DNA of 28,059 nt from assembly GCA_023441625.1 (NCBI GenBank), contig JAEZOA010000063.1, positions 1-28,059 of the forward strand, read 5' to 3'. The position numbers and the translations under genes are program-made. The notes beneath the pieces are model-generated. The model made no database searches, had not been told where the DNA came from, and worked only from the letters and a program-made list of their open reading frames with translations. The DNA comes from Bacillota bacterium. GTDB taxonomy: Bacteria; Bacillota; Clostridia; Acetivibrionales; DSM-1351. Each line of letters starts with the position of its first letter. Positions within the stretch are counted from its first letter, which is position 1. Shown one piece after another: positions 1-7,232 of this stretch.

Positions 1-989
1 ATGGGTGTATATTTATATAAAAGAGGAGTACTTGTAAAGCTCCCAGAGGTCATATCACTCTTAAACGCTAAAATGTATATATTCTTATTACTGTCAATGG
101 TAAAATCATTTATAAAAATTCCAGAATCCAAAAGGGAAGACTGCTTAAGGTCAAATATGTATCCTTCTATAATGCCCTCAGAGGAACAGGACAATACACC
201 TTTATTGGTTAATATATACAGTTTCTTATCCTTATAGCTGTATCTCATCTCCTGCATAAAATGCCCAGAATCCAATTCCTTTGTCCACACACTCTTTTCA
301 TTGTTAGCATTGCGCTTTTCAACAGATGAACGACTTTTCCCTCCATCTACAGAACCAAAAAGAAGATTGTCCTCTTCATCAATTTCAATGTAGTCTATTT
401 TTTCCGCTGGAATATCTCTGACCTTCTTTCCATCTCTATCCATAACCTCGATATTATCTCTTCCTAGCAGAATATAGACTGTACCTCTGCTATCTACAGC
501 AATATCAGTAATTCCTGCCTGTTCATTAGTATAAGTCCTCTTACCCAGGTCGAAGGCTTTTTGCTCTTCTCCTTTTGAATTATATATATATAGCTTATAT
601 GTAACCTCTCTGGTTTTATCCCCTTCTTTACCAGGGGTATACTCTTCTCCAACCACATATCTGTTATCCTGTGCATCCACAGTAAATATAAAACCTCTTG
701 CAATGCTCTTATATTCTTCTAGCTTTTTACCATTTTCATCAGCAATGATACAAAATGCTTCCTTTTCCTTAGCTTCTGTGAAAAGGAGCTGATTTTGCGA
801 ATTAAGTCCCATCTTCATTCCATAGTTGACAATACTGGTTTTTGAACCTATCTCAATTTCTTCATATGAAGGTACATTTGTCATAGAGAAAGCATCAGCC
901 TTTATTTTGTCCTTCTCCCCATCACTGCAGGCACTTGTGCCAATAATCATCAACACAGCCATTAAAATACTAATTATACGTTTTATCAT
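1..989 (-). CDS. Lipoprotein with beta-propeller-like repeats (3' end outside window)
   Basis: Reading back from an ATG at 989 the frame stays open to the window edge, giving about 329 residues without a stop. The start is preceded by AGGAGGAAT. Residues 1-21 form a lipoprotein signal peptide: basic MIKR, a hydrophobic core, then a lipobox ending in TSAC with Cys21 as the lipid site. The rest is rich in short beta-strand repeats of the type DIAVDSRGTVYIL and DFTIDSNKNIYILA, spaced like NHL/beta-propeller blades, so I infer an extracellular propeller anchored in the membrane. In clostridia such propellers can precede a solute-binding domain; the missing C-terminus prevents a check. It lies 40 bp downstream of the solute-binding lipoprotein gene, in the same direction, with an almost identical signal peptide, so the two are probably co-transcribed. 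Ligand unknown. Confidence 0.8.
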   Translation of the reverse strand, partial: MIKRIISILMAVLMIIGTSACSDGEKDKIKADAFSMTNVPSYEEIEIGSKTSIVNYGMKMGLNSQNQLLFTEAKEKEAFCIIADENGKKLEEYKSIARGFIFTVDAQDNRYVVGEEYTPGKEGDKTREVTYKLYIYNSKGEEQKAFDLGKRTYTNEQAGITDIAVDSRGTVYILLGRDNIEVMDRDGKKVRDIPAEKIDYIEIDEEDNLLFGSVDGGKSRSSVEKRNANNEKSVWTKELDSGHFMQEMRYSYKDKKLYILTNKGVLSCSSEGIIEGYIFDLKQSSLLDSGIFINDFTIDSNKNIYILAFKSDMTSGSFTSTPLLYKYTP

Positions 990-993
990 GTTC
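917..993. repeat. 77-bp duplicated signal-peptide segment, copy 1
   Basis: This segment matches 2349-2425 at 75 of 77 positions in the same orientation. It covers the last bases before the start codon and the whole lipoprotein signal peptide plus lipobox. One difference is silent (Ala GCC/GCT) and one changes Ile to Phe. The genes are unrelated after the segment. Confidence 0.9.
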
Positions 994-1029
994 CTTATTC
1001 CTCCTGTTGATTTTGTTGATACTCTATAA

Positions 1030-2421
1030 CTACTCACCAAGATATATATCTACCTTGCTTTGTATGAGTTTTGCAGCCTCCTCCGCGGACTTTTTACCAG
1101 AGAAAAATTCCTCTGCTCCCTCATAAACAATTTGATCAGTAGTGGCATCTGTGTAAGGGATGGTTTTTAATTCTCCTATGAATTTATTAACAATATCAAT
1201 ATCAGCCTGGGTTACCGGTTTTACATCTCTTCCTTTTTGTTTATAGAAATCAGAGTCTCTCTCCATGACCTTTTTAGCCTGTTCTTCCTGCGCCTTCAAA
1301 TTTAATGGAAATTGATGTATTTTATCAAGGCTCTGTATTTCATCAGAAAGTAGTATTTTAATAAACTCCCATGCTTCTGTCTTTAATTCTGAATTATTAT
1401 TAATTGCAAAAGTTGTACCTGGTTCAAAGACTTCTGGATTAATATCCCCACTATATGAAGGCATATGTAATATCTCTGCTTCCCCATTTACCATAGCCTG
1501 ATTAAGCTCAATAGCATTGTAACTTTCTACATAGTTAATAATAAATCCTAAAGAACCAGGATCTGTAAATTGATATATTTTAGACATGTCCACTGTCGGA
1601 CTACATACTTTTTTTGATGCAAAATCCCTTGCAAAATTAAACAGTTCAATAAACTCCTTGGAATCAAATTTCGCTGCTTTTTTGCTATAATCGACGAAAC
1701 TAGCACCTTCCTTAATATATATAGCTTTAAATATATTTTCTGCTGCCATTTTGGGGAAAGCATACTGGTCTGGTTTTCCATCACCATTTGTATCCTTTGT
1801 AATTTGCTGAGCTATAGCAAGAAACTCCTCCCATGTCCATTTATTACTGTCAATATTTAGGTTTTCCTTTTTTATAATGTTTTTGTTTGCTAAAAAAGAT
1901 CTGAAAGAAAAGTTTAGTGGCATCATATATAAATTATCCTTGTATTTACAGGCATCGAGAATATTCCGCTGATACATGCTCAAATCAAAGCTGCTGTCAC
2001 TTTTTATCAGTTCACTCATATTTGCCAATACATCTTTATCAATGAATTTTCTATATGATAAACTTGTTATGTCTATAATATCAGCACCATCTCCAGACAT
2101 TAATTCGGTACTTATGATTTTCCGATAATCCTCTTCGGCCTTTTTAGCCCTTTTTACTTCTGCCTCTTCAACCCCCTTATCACTTGTAGCTATTGTTGCT
2201 GCTGAATAGCCCTTTACCTCTACTTTAATATCCGGGTGTTCCCCTTGAAATTTTCTTACAGCCGCTTCCATATATTCTTCTGTATATCTAACAGCTACTG
2301 TCAATGCTTTTTGATTATCCTTAGATGAATCATCAACCTTTTCTTTACCCCCATCACTGCAAGCACTTGTGCCAAAAATCATCAACACAGCCATTAAAAT
2401 ACTAATTATACGTTTTATCAT
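1030..2421 (-). CDS. Extracellular solute-binding lipoprotein, ABC transporter family 1
   Basis: I place the start at the ATG at 2421 (463 aa), because GAGGAGA sits just upstream and the lipoprotein signal peptide begins there; an in-frame ATG 13 codons earlier lacks this support. The signal peptide ends in the lipobox TSAC. The mature protein has the pattern of family 1 sugar/oligosaccharide-binding proteins: a VAVRYTEEY strand at the N-terminus, a W-W-EF segment (KWTWEEFLAIAQQ), and the acidic loop DTNGDGKPDQYAF typical of this family. It should capture a solute, probably a carbohydrate, outside the cell for an ABC importer. No permease or ATPase gene is visible nearby. The gene follows a histidine kinase gene by 94 bp and precedes a second lipoprotein gene, so a sensory or uptake role tied to the two-component system is likely. 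Substrate unknown. Confidence 0.88.
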   Translation of the reverse strand: MIKRIISILMAVLMIFGTSACSDGGKEKVDDSSKDNQKALTVAVRYTEEYMEAAVRKFQGEHPDIKVEVKGYSAATIATSDKGVEEAEVKRAKKAEEDYRKIISTELMSGDGADIIDITSLSYRKFIDKDVLANMSELIKSDSSFDLSMYQRNILDACKYKDNLYMMPLNFSFRSFLANKNIIKKENLNIDSNKWTWEEFLAIAQQITKDTNGDGKPDQYAFPKMAAENIFKAIYIKEGASFVDYSKKAAKFDSKEFIELFNFARDFASKKVCSPTVDMSKIYQFTDPGSLGFIINYVESYNAIELNQAMVNGEAEILHMPSYSGDINPEVFEPGTTFAINNNSELKTEAWEFIKILLSDEIQSLDKIHQFPLNLKAQEEQAKKVMERDSDFYKQKGRDVKPVTQADIDIVNKFIGELKTIPYTDATTDQIVYEGAEEFFSGKKSAEEAAKLIQSKVDIYLGE

Positions 2422-2425
2422 GTTC
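2349..2425. repeat. 77-bp duplicated signal-peptide segment, copy 2
   Basis: Partner of 917-993 (two mismatches in 77 bp). It covers the start codon and signal peptide of the solute-binding lipoprotein. The flanking ribosome-binding sequences differ between the copies. Confidence 0.9.
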
Positions 2426-2481
2426 TCTCTCCTCTTATTTGTAGTTACACTTTTTAGCATAGCAGAGTAATATGATTTTAA

Positions 2482-2513
2482 TTTGTGAAAAGTTTGTGTT
2501 TTGTATGGAGTTT
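2482..2513. promoter_or_regulatory. Candidate response-regulator site before the lipoprotein gene
   Basis: The kinase-lipoprotein gap holds TTTGTG at 2482 and again at 2493, an 11-bp step, followed by TTTTGTATGGAGTT. A related string, TTGTG then a T-run then GTATGAAGTT, occurs at 4660-4680 before the response-regulator gene. Tandem half-sites one helical turn apart are how OmpR-type regulators usually bind. Assignment to this regulator is inference. Confidence 0.35.
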
Positions 2514-2515
2514 AG

Positions 2516-3976
2516 CTAAACTTCCATACTTGGCAGCGTAAAGGTGAATCTTACTCCACCTTCAACATTTTCAATTTTATATTTTGCATTATGTTGATCT
2601 AGAATCCGTTTTACAATGTATAATCCAAGCCCGCTACCTCCAGACTGCCTGTTTCTTGATTTATCAATTCTGTAAAAGGCCTCAAAAAGCCGATGTAATG
2701 CTTCATCTGGAATATATGCATTAGTATTTAGTATACTGAATTTAGCCTCATCTCCTATTTTACAAGCCTCGATAAGTATAGTCTCACCAGTCTCAGAATA
2801 ATGAGCTGCATTGGATATAAGGTTTGCAATGACCTTTTTAAGCAACAGCTTATCTCCTATAACAAAAATATCATCTTCAATATTCTGCTCAAGCACTAAT
2901 TCCTTTTGTGCTATCAATGGGGTATATTCCTCTGTCTGTGTATGAACAAGTCTCGAAAAATCTAGGCACTTACTTTGCAATGTGAATTTGGAGGATTCCA
3001 TTCGCGATATAGTTAATATTTCCTGCACCATCACTTCCATGTTATTAGCTACAGTTATCGAACGAGCCAGATACTTGTCACGATTACGGAAATCTCCTAC
3101 ATTATTGAGCATTCCTTCTAATTGTCCTTTTATAACTGTAATAGGTGTTTTAAGCTCATGAGAAACCGCAGTGAAAAAATCAAGCCTCTTACACTCCAAT
3201 TCCCTTTCTCTGTCAATATCGTCTTTTAGGGCATCATTAGCTTCCTGCAATTCAGATAAAGTAGTTGATAGCTTATGTGATAGTTCATTCAAGCTGTTTG
3301 CCAATACTCCGATTTCATCTTTTCTACCAACCTTACAACACCAATCAAAGTCAAGCTTAGATATTCTTGCAGAAATTCTACTTATTTTAACAATAGGTTG
3401 AGTTACAAAACGAGAGTATATTAATGATCCAATTAGAGAAATTGTCAAAATTGCAATAACTAACCAAGGCATAATATCCTTCATTGCTGATGTTACTTGA
3501 TTGACACTTTTCATATTCCCTGTAACTACCAGTGTATATGGCTCATTTGAGTCAGCAAAGTAGAATGGATATCCCTGAGAGATTGACATTGAAAGAGTTC
3601 CCAGTCCTGAAACAGTAAATTGTTTTATAGAATCACTTGTTTCAGCTACAATAGAGACATCTATTTTAGAGAATTCATCCTCTAACTTAGTAGGTAATTT
3701 GATTGGCTTGTTGCTATGATTAAGTACAATTACATCAGCTTGGTTTTTAAGCATAAAGTTATTAATCAAATCACCGCTATTCTCAAGAGATGTCTGACTA
3801 AGTTTATCCCTTAATATATTCGACTGCTCAATAAGTTCATAATTTACATTATTTGTATATGTCTTTGGCATAAAATAGGCGATAAAACTATATGTAATAA
3901 AACACGACAGGATAAGTAGCAAGCTAGTAATAATAAAGATTTTCGCTGTAAGGCTATTATAGATTTTCTTTATCAA
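2516..3976 (-). CDS. Membrane sensor histidine kinase, HAMP type
   Basis: A 486-residue kinase. TM1 is at about residues 12-35, an extracytoplasmic sensor region follows to about 168, TM2 is at about 169-188, then a HAMP linker (about 189-242), a coiled coil, and a HisKA domain with the phospho-acceptor His273 in SHELKTPIT. The ATPase domain has an N-box (NLISNAAHYS, about 385-394) and a G2 box (GGSGLGLYIVKRI). The usual DxGxG of the G1 box is replaced by LNTNAYIP, a divergence seen in some VanS-like kinases, so ATP binding is probably kept. The start is a TTG overlapping the end of the response-regulator gene by 20 bp; no better start occurs before TM1, so translation is probably coupled. 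It should phosphorylate the upstream-encoded regulator in response to an external signal, perhaps via the downstream lipoproteins. Confidence 0.92.
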   Translation of the reverse strand: MIKKIYNSLTAKIFIITSLLLILSCFITYSFIAYFMPKTYTNNVNYELIEQSNILRDKLSQTSLENSGDLINNFMLKNQADVIVLNHSNKPIKLPTKLEDEFSKIDVSIVAETSDSIKQFTVSGLGTLSMSISQGYPFYFADSNEPYTLVVTGNMKSVNQVTSAMKDIMPWLVIAILTISLIGSLIYSRFVTQPIVKISRISARISKLDFDWCCKVGRKDEIGVLANSLNELSHKLSTTLSELQEANDALKDDIDRERELECKRLDFFTAVSHELKTPITVIKGQLEGMLNNVGDFRNRDKYLARSITVANNMEVMVQEILTISRMESSKFTLQSKCLDFSRLVHTQTEEYTPLIAQKELVLEQNIEDDIFVIGDKLLLKKVIANLISNAAHYSETGETILIEACKIGDEAKFSILNTNAYIPDEALHRLFEAFYRIDKSRNRQSGGSGLGLYIVKRILDQHNAKYKIENVEGGVRFTFTLPSMEV

Positions 3977-4622
3977 TGCGATATCCCACCCCTCTGATTG
4001 TTTCTATATAATCAACCCCTAATTTTTTGCGCAAATTTTTGACATGGGTATCCACTACTCGCTCATCTCCACAAAAATCATATTTCCACAAGCTATTTAG
4101 TAACATCTGGCGAGTCAGCACTTTACCCTGATGAGTTAGAAGCTCCTTTAGAACTTCAAATTCACGTTGGGTTAGTTCAATTAGGTTTCCATCTGTGTAA
4201 CACTTATAGCTATCTAACTCTAATATTACTTTTTTATATGAGATTCTATGTTCGTCTACCCCTATAGTTCTTCTCAATACTGCTGAAATTTTTCGCAACA
4301 GAATCTGCATAGAAAATGGTTTTGTTATGTAGTCATCCACTTGTAAATCAAAACCCTTAAGCTGGTCCTCCTCACTGTCCAAGGCAGTGAGCATTACAAC
4401 AGGTACATTTGATTCTTTTCGAATTAATTCACAAACACCAAATCCATCTATTTTAGGCAGCATTACGTCCAATAATACCAAGTCAAATACATCCTTTTGA
4501 AACAAGGATATTGCTTCTACTCCGTCACCTGCCAGAGACACATCATAACCTGCATCCTCTAAGAAATTTTTAAGCAATTCCTGTATATCCAGGTCATCTT
4601 CTACAGCTAATATTTGCTTCAT
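3957..4622 (-). CDS. OmpR/PhoB-family response regulator
   Basis: A complete 221-residue regulator. The receiver domain occupies residues 1-118, with acidic pocket E8/D9, phospho-acceptor Asp52 (LVLLDVMLPKIDG), Thr79 and Lys101 of the KPF motif. The C-terminal winged helix (about 128-220) has the family pattern LTQREFEVLKELLTHQGKVL, then VVDTHVKNLRKKLG and IETIRGVGYRI. The ATG at 4622 follows AGGTGA at normal spacing. It is first in the operon and overlaps the kinase gene by 20 bp, so the pair is almost certainly a cognate two-component system. Likely targets are its own promoter and the lipoprotein gene, both preceded by a similar TTGTG/GTATG motif. Confidence 0.95.
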   Translation of the reverse strand: MKQILAVEDDLDIQELLKNFLEDAGYDVSLAGDGVEAISLFQKDVFDLVLLDVMLPKIDGFGVCELIRKESNVPVVMLTALDSEEDQLKGFDLQVDDYITKPFSMQILLRKISAVLRRTIGVDEHRISYKKVILELDSYKCYTDGNLIELTQREFEVLKELLTHQGKVLTRQMLLNSLWKYDFCGDERVVDTHVKNLRKKLGVDYIETIRGVGYRIDKENL

Positions 4623-4659
4623 ACAATCACCTCACCATAAAATATAATATATCATATTA

Positions 4660-4680
4660 TTGTGTTTTTTGTATGAAGTT
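4660..4680. promoter_or_regulatory. Candidate response-regulator autoregulatory site
   Basis: TTGTG, a run of T, then GTATGAAGTT lies 38 bp before the response-regulator start. It resembles 2494-2512 in front of the solute-binding lipoprotein gene, apart from a 2-base longer T-run and one substitution (GAAG/GGAG). Binding is inferred. Confidence 0.3.
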
Positions 4681-4705
4681 GGTAAAATATGATTCATATA
4701 AATCT

Positions 4706-4734
4706 TTGGCATTAACACATCAGACCGATATGAA
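4706..4734 (+). promoter_or_regulatory. Sigma-A-like promoter for the YhhN-like gene
   Basis: TTGGCA (4706-4711), a 17-bp spacer and TATGAA (4729-4734) lie 39 bp before the start codon at 4774. The -35 and the spacing are good; the -10 is moderate. Confidence 0.5.
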
Positions 4735-4773
4735 AGTTTAATTACAAAGGAAGGTTAAAAATAAGGTGTAGCT

Positions 4774-5493
4774 ATGATTGTTATATTTTTTATTACTCAG
4801 ATTTTATTATTTGCTTTGTCAATAATTTTCCCTAGCGCAGCAGTTCCTATTAGATTAACTATTAGTTTCTCTTTTTTAGTATTTGTACTAATTAAAATAC
4901 TCTGGCAAAAACCTGTTGGCTATTACAAATTTCTTTTGCTTGGATTAATAGCGTGCTTTACAGGAGACATGTTTTTAGGGGATGTAATTCCTATCTCTGC
5001 TAGTTTTTTGGCAGGAATAGCTTCTTTTGGAGTAGCTCAAATTCTATTTATATGCGTATTTATTAAAATACTAAGGACTAACAGAATTAAAGTTTTTAAC
5101 CGAAGATTAGTTATAAGTATGTCAGTATTACTCATAATTTATTGTGTGCTTTGCATAATCTTTATGAAATTTTCAGAGACAAGTAATGTAATTAAAATTG
5201 GGGTTGTAGCATACACTTTTCTATTATGTACAATGGCAGCCTTTGCAATATCTCTGACCAGTATAAATAAAAGATACTGGATTACTACTATTGGAGCAAT
5301 CCTATTTGTTATATCTGATATAATTATTGGAATTACTGGATTTGATATATTTTATATTCCAGCTCGTGAATTTGCTATTTGGTCCACCTATGTAACAGCT
5401 CTTATGGGAATTGTATATGGTATTAGTATTAATTCAACTGTAGAAAACAACGCAAGTTGGCAGGCCAACATTGCTTATGTTACTAAAAAATAA
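4774..5493 (+). CDS. YhhN/TMEM86-family membrane protein
   Basis: A 239-residue, strongly hydrophobic protein with about seven or eight membrane segments. Family features are the acidic GD pair in the segment ending ACFTGDMFLGD and a later ITTIGAILFVISDIIIGI segment; YhhN/TMEM86 proteins include lysoplasmalogenases that cleave the vinyl-ether bond of lysoplasmalogens. Plasmalogens occur in many anaerobic clostridia, which fits, but activity here is inferred. The ATG follows AAGGTG. The last 16 codons or so (ASWQANIAYVTKK) overlap a 27-bp sequence found again at 23260-23286, so the C-terminal tail looks like read-through into a repeat. The stop codon lies in the arm of the shared terminator with leuB. 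It is one of only two plus-strand genes in the window. Confidence 0.8.
   Translation: MIVIFFITQILLFALSIIFPSAAVPIRLTISFSFLVFVLIKILWQKPVGYYKFLLLGLIACFTGDMFLGDVIPISASFLAGIASFGVAQILFICVFIKILRTNRIKVFNRRLVISMSVLLIIYCVLCIIFMKFSETSNVIKIGVVAYTFLLCTMAAFAISLTSINKRYWITTIGAILFVISDIIIGITGFDIFYIPAREFAIWSTYVTALMGIVYGISINSTVENNASWQANIAYVTKK
5448..5474. repeat. 27-bp dispersed repeat, copy 1 (inside the YhhN-like 3' end)
   Basis: Matches 23260-23286 at 25 of 27 positions, same orientation. It has an inverted-repeat core (GTTGGC-AG-GCCAAC) with outer arms GCAA/TTGC. Here it encodes the tail of the YhhN-like protein; the other copy is non-coding. Confidence 0.75.
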
Positions 5494-5528
5494 GAGAAGA
5501 ACTATTTATAGTTCTTCTCTTATTTTTT
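5485..5528. terminator. Bidirectional intrinsic terminator between YhhN-like gene and leuB
   Basis: A perfect 18-bp inverted repeat: arm 5485-5502 begins with six A and ends AGAGAAGAAC, an 8-base loop TATTTATA follows, and arm 5511-5528 ends in a T-run. In both directions the hairpin is followed by a U-tract. The stop codon of the plus-strand gene (5491-5493) is in the left arm; the leuB stop (5506-5508) is in the loop. Confidence 0.93.
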
Positions 5529-6576
5529 TTCCCATTTCCTTAGTTCCAATGACTTTTGTTCCTTCAGAGGCTATATCTCCTGTTCTATATCCCTTGTCTA
5601 AAACCTTTACAACTGCTTTCTCAATAGCAGCTGCTTCTTCTATTAGATTAAGAGAATGTCTTAGCAGCATTGCTACCGAAAGGATTGTAGCTATTGGGTT
5701 TGCTTTGTCCTGACCTGCTATGTCAGGTGCCGAACCATGTATCGGTTCATATAATCCTAGCTTTGTAGATCCTAAACTAGCAGATGGCAGCATACCAATT
5801 GAACCGGTAATCATTGATGCTTCATCTGATAATATATCACCAAATATATTATTAGTCAGCACCACATCAAACTGTGCCGGGTTTCTTACAAGCTGCATTG
5901 CTGCATTGTCCACATACATATGACTAAGGTTTACTTCAGGATAATCCTTTGCTACTCCTTCAACCACCTGTCTCCATAGTCTCGAGCTTTCCAATACATT
6001 AGCTTTGTCAACAGACATGAGCTTTTTGCCCCTCTTCATAGCTGTTTCAAAACCAACTCTAGCTATTCTCTCAACCTCTGCTCTATTATACATTTCCGTA
6101 TCAAAAGCAGCCTCTCCGCCCTCTGTTTCAAGTCGGCCTCTATTACCGAAATAAATTCCGCCAGTCAGCTCACGAATAACCATTATGTCAATTCCATCAT
6201 TTATTATATCTGATTTTAGTGGTGATGCAGCCTTTAATGCACTATATATAATTGCAGGTCTGAGATTTGCATATAAGCCCAATGCTGCTCTTATCCCCAA
6301 AAGGCCAGCCTCCGGCCTCTTGTCTCCTGGCAGGGTATCCCATTTTGAGCCACCGACTGCACCTAAGAGTACGGCATCACTATTTTTACAAGCATCTATA
6401 GTAGCCTGCGGAAGAGGTACTCCATGCTTATCAATTGCTATCCCCCCCAGATCTGCCTCTGTCAGGGCAAAGCTATGTCCATATTTTTGTTCGATTACCT
6501 TTAGTACTTCTAAGGCCTCTCTGACAATATCAGGCCCTATACCATCCCCAGGTAATACTGTTATTTTAAAATTCAT
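5506..6576 (-). CDS. leuB: 3-isopropylmalate dehydrogenase
   Basis: A 356-residue NAD-dependent enzyme that oxidises and decarboxylates 3-isopropylmalate to 2-oxoisocaproate, the third step of leucine synthesis. I start it at the ATG at 6576, giving the family N-terminus MNFKITVLPGDGIGPDIV, with GGAG 8 bases upstream; an earlier in-frame ATG would add 19 unlikely residues. Diagnostic segments are the substrate loop (GSKWDTLPGDKRPEAGLL), RELTGGIYFG with the catalytic Tyr, SVDKANVLESSRLWR with the catalytic Lys, the metal-binding Asp in NIFGDILSDEAS, and the NAD loop EPIHGSAPDIAGQDKANP. Length and motifs are fully normal. It is the last gene of leuC-leuD-leuB, 100 bp after leuD. Its final codons form one arm of the terminator. 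Confidence 0.97.
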   Translation of the reverse strand: MNFKITVLPGDGIGPDIVREALEVLKVIEQKYGHSFALTEADLGGIAIDKHGVPLPQATIDACKNSDAVLLGAVGGSKWDTLPGDKRPEAGLLGIRAALGLYANLRPAIIYSALKAASPLKSDIINDGIDIMVIRELTGGIYFGNRGRLETEGGEAAFDTEMYNRAEVERIARVGFETAMKRGKKLMSVDKANVLESSRLWRQVVEGVAKDYPEVNLSHMYVDNAAMQLVRNPAQFDVVLTNNIFGDILSDEASMITGSIGMLPSASLGSTKLGLYEPIHGSAPDIAGQDKANPIATILSVAMLLRHSLNLIEEAAAIEKAVVKVLDKGYRTGDIASEGTKVIGTKEMGKKIREEL

Positions 6577-6676
6577 CCTCTCATCTCCATTCCTGCTGGA
6601 ATCCAGCGAACAGTACTTGCTGCTATATTTCAAGCAATTTAAAAACCTAAATATACCTTCACCGGTGCTAATACCA

Positions 6677-7171
6677 TTATTTCTTAAGGGATTTACTAAT
6701 GTATTTAACTAATCCATCTGCTGAAATTAACTCTTGCATAAACTCTGGAAAGGGCTGACCTTGATAGGTTTTACCAGTTGTTAGATTTCTTATGATACCT
6801 TTATCAAAATCCACCTCTACCTCATCTCCATCCTTGATATCCTCTGCCGCCTCAGGACATTCTATAATAGGAAGTCCTATATTTATAGAATTTCTATAAA
6901 AAATTCTAGCAAAGGTTTCTGCTATAACACAGGATATTCCTGATGCTTTTATAGCAATTGGAGCATGTTCTCTTGATGAACCACATCCAAAATTCCTGCC
7001 AGCCACCATTACATCACCCTTTTGAACTCTTGCTGTAAACCTCTCGTCTAAGTCCTCCATGCAATGTTTTGCCAGCTCAACAGGATCTGATGTATTCAAA
7101 TATCTTGCAGGTATAATTACGTCGGTGTCAACGTTATTTCCATATTTTATAACCTTGCCTTTAGCATTCAT
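6677..7171 (-). CDS. leuD: 3-isopropylmalate dehydratase, small subunit
   Basis: A 164-residue swivel-domain subunit. With LeuC it isomerises 2-isopropylmalate to 3-isopropylmalate. Family features are NNVDTDVIIPARYLN near the N-terminus, the substrate loop GRNFGCGSSREHAPIAI and the FYRNSINIGLPIIE segment. The length is typical of the short archaeal/clostridial form. The ATG at 7171 has GAGGAGG 7 bases upstream. It follows leuC by 61 bp and precedes leuB by 100 bp, so leuCDB is one transcription unit. leuA (2-isopropylmalate synthase) is not in the window. Confidence 0.96.
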   Translation of the reverse strand: MNAKGKVIKYGNNVDTDVIIPARYLNTSDPVELAKHCMEDLDERFTARVQKGDVMVAGRNFGCGSSREHAPIAIKASGISCVIAETFARIFYRNSINIGLPIIECPEAAEDIKDGDEVEVDFDKGIIRNLTTGKTYQGQPFPEFMQELISADGLVKYISKSLKK

Positions 7172-7232
7172 TTATTTGCCTCCTCACGATTGAATATTGG
7201 TTTTTAACTGTTTCAGCTATATCTCAATTATC

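Noticed and set aside
1..237. Plus-strand open frame of 78 codons
   Set aside because: It lies antisense inside the lipoprotein gene, which has signal peptide, SD and repeats; no SD or family match for the plus frame.
6185..6712. Plus-strand frame of 175 codons
   Set aside because: Antisense to leuB and leuD, both strongly conserved; a shadow frame.
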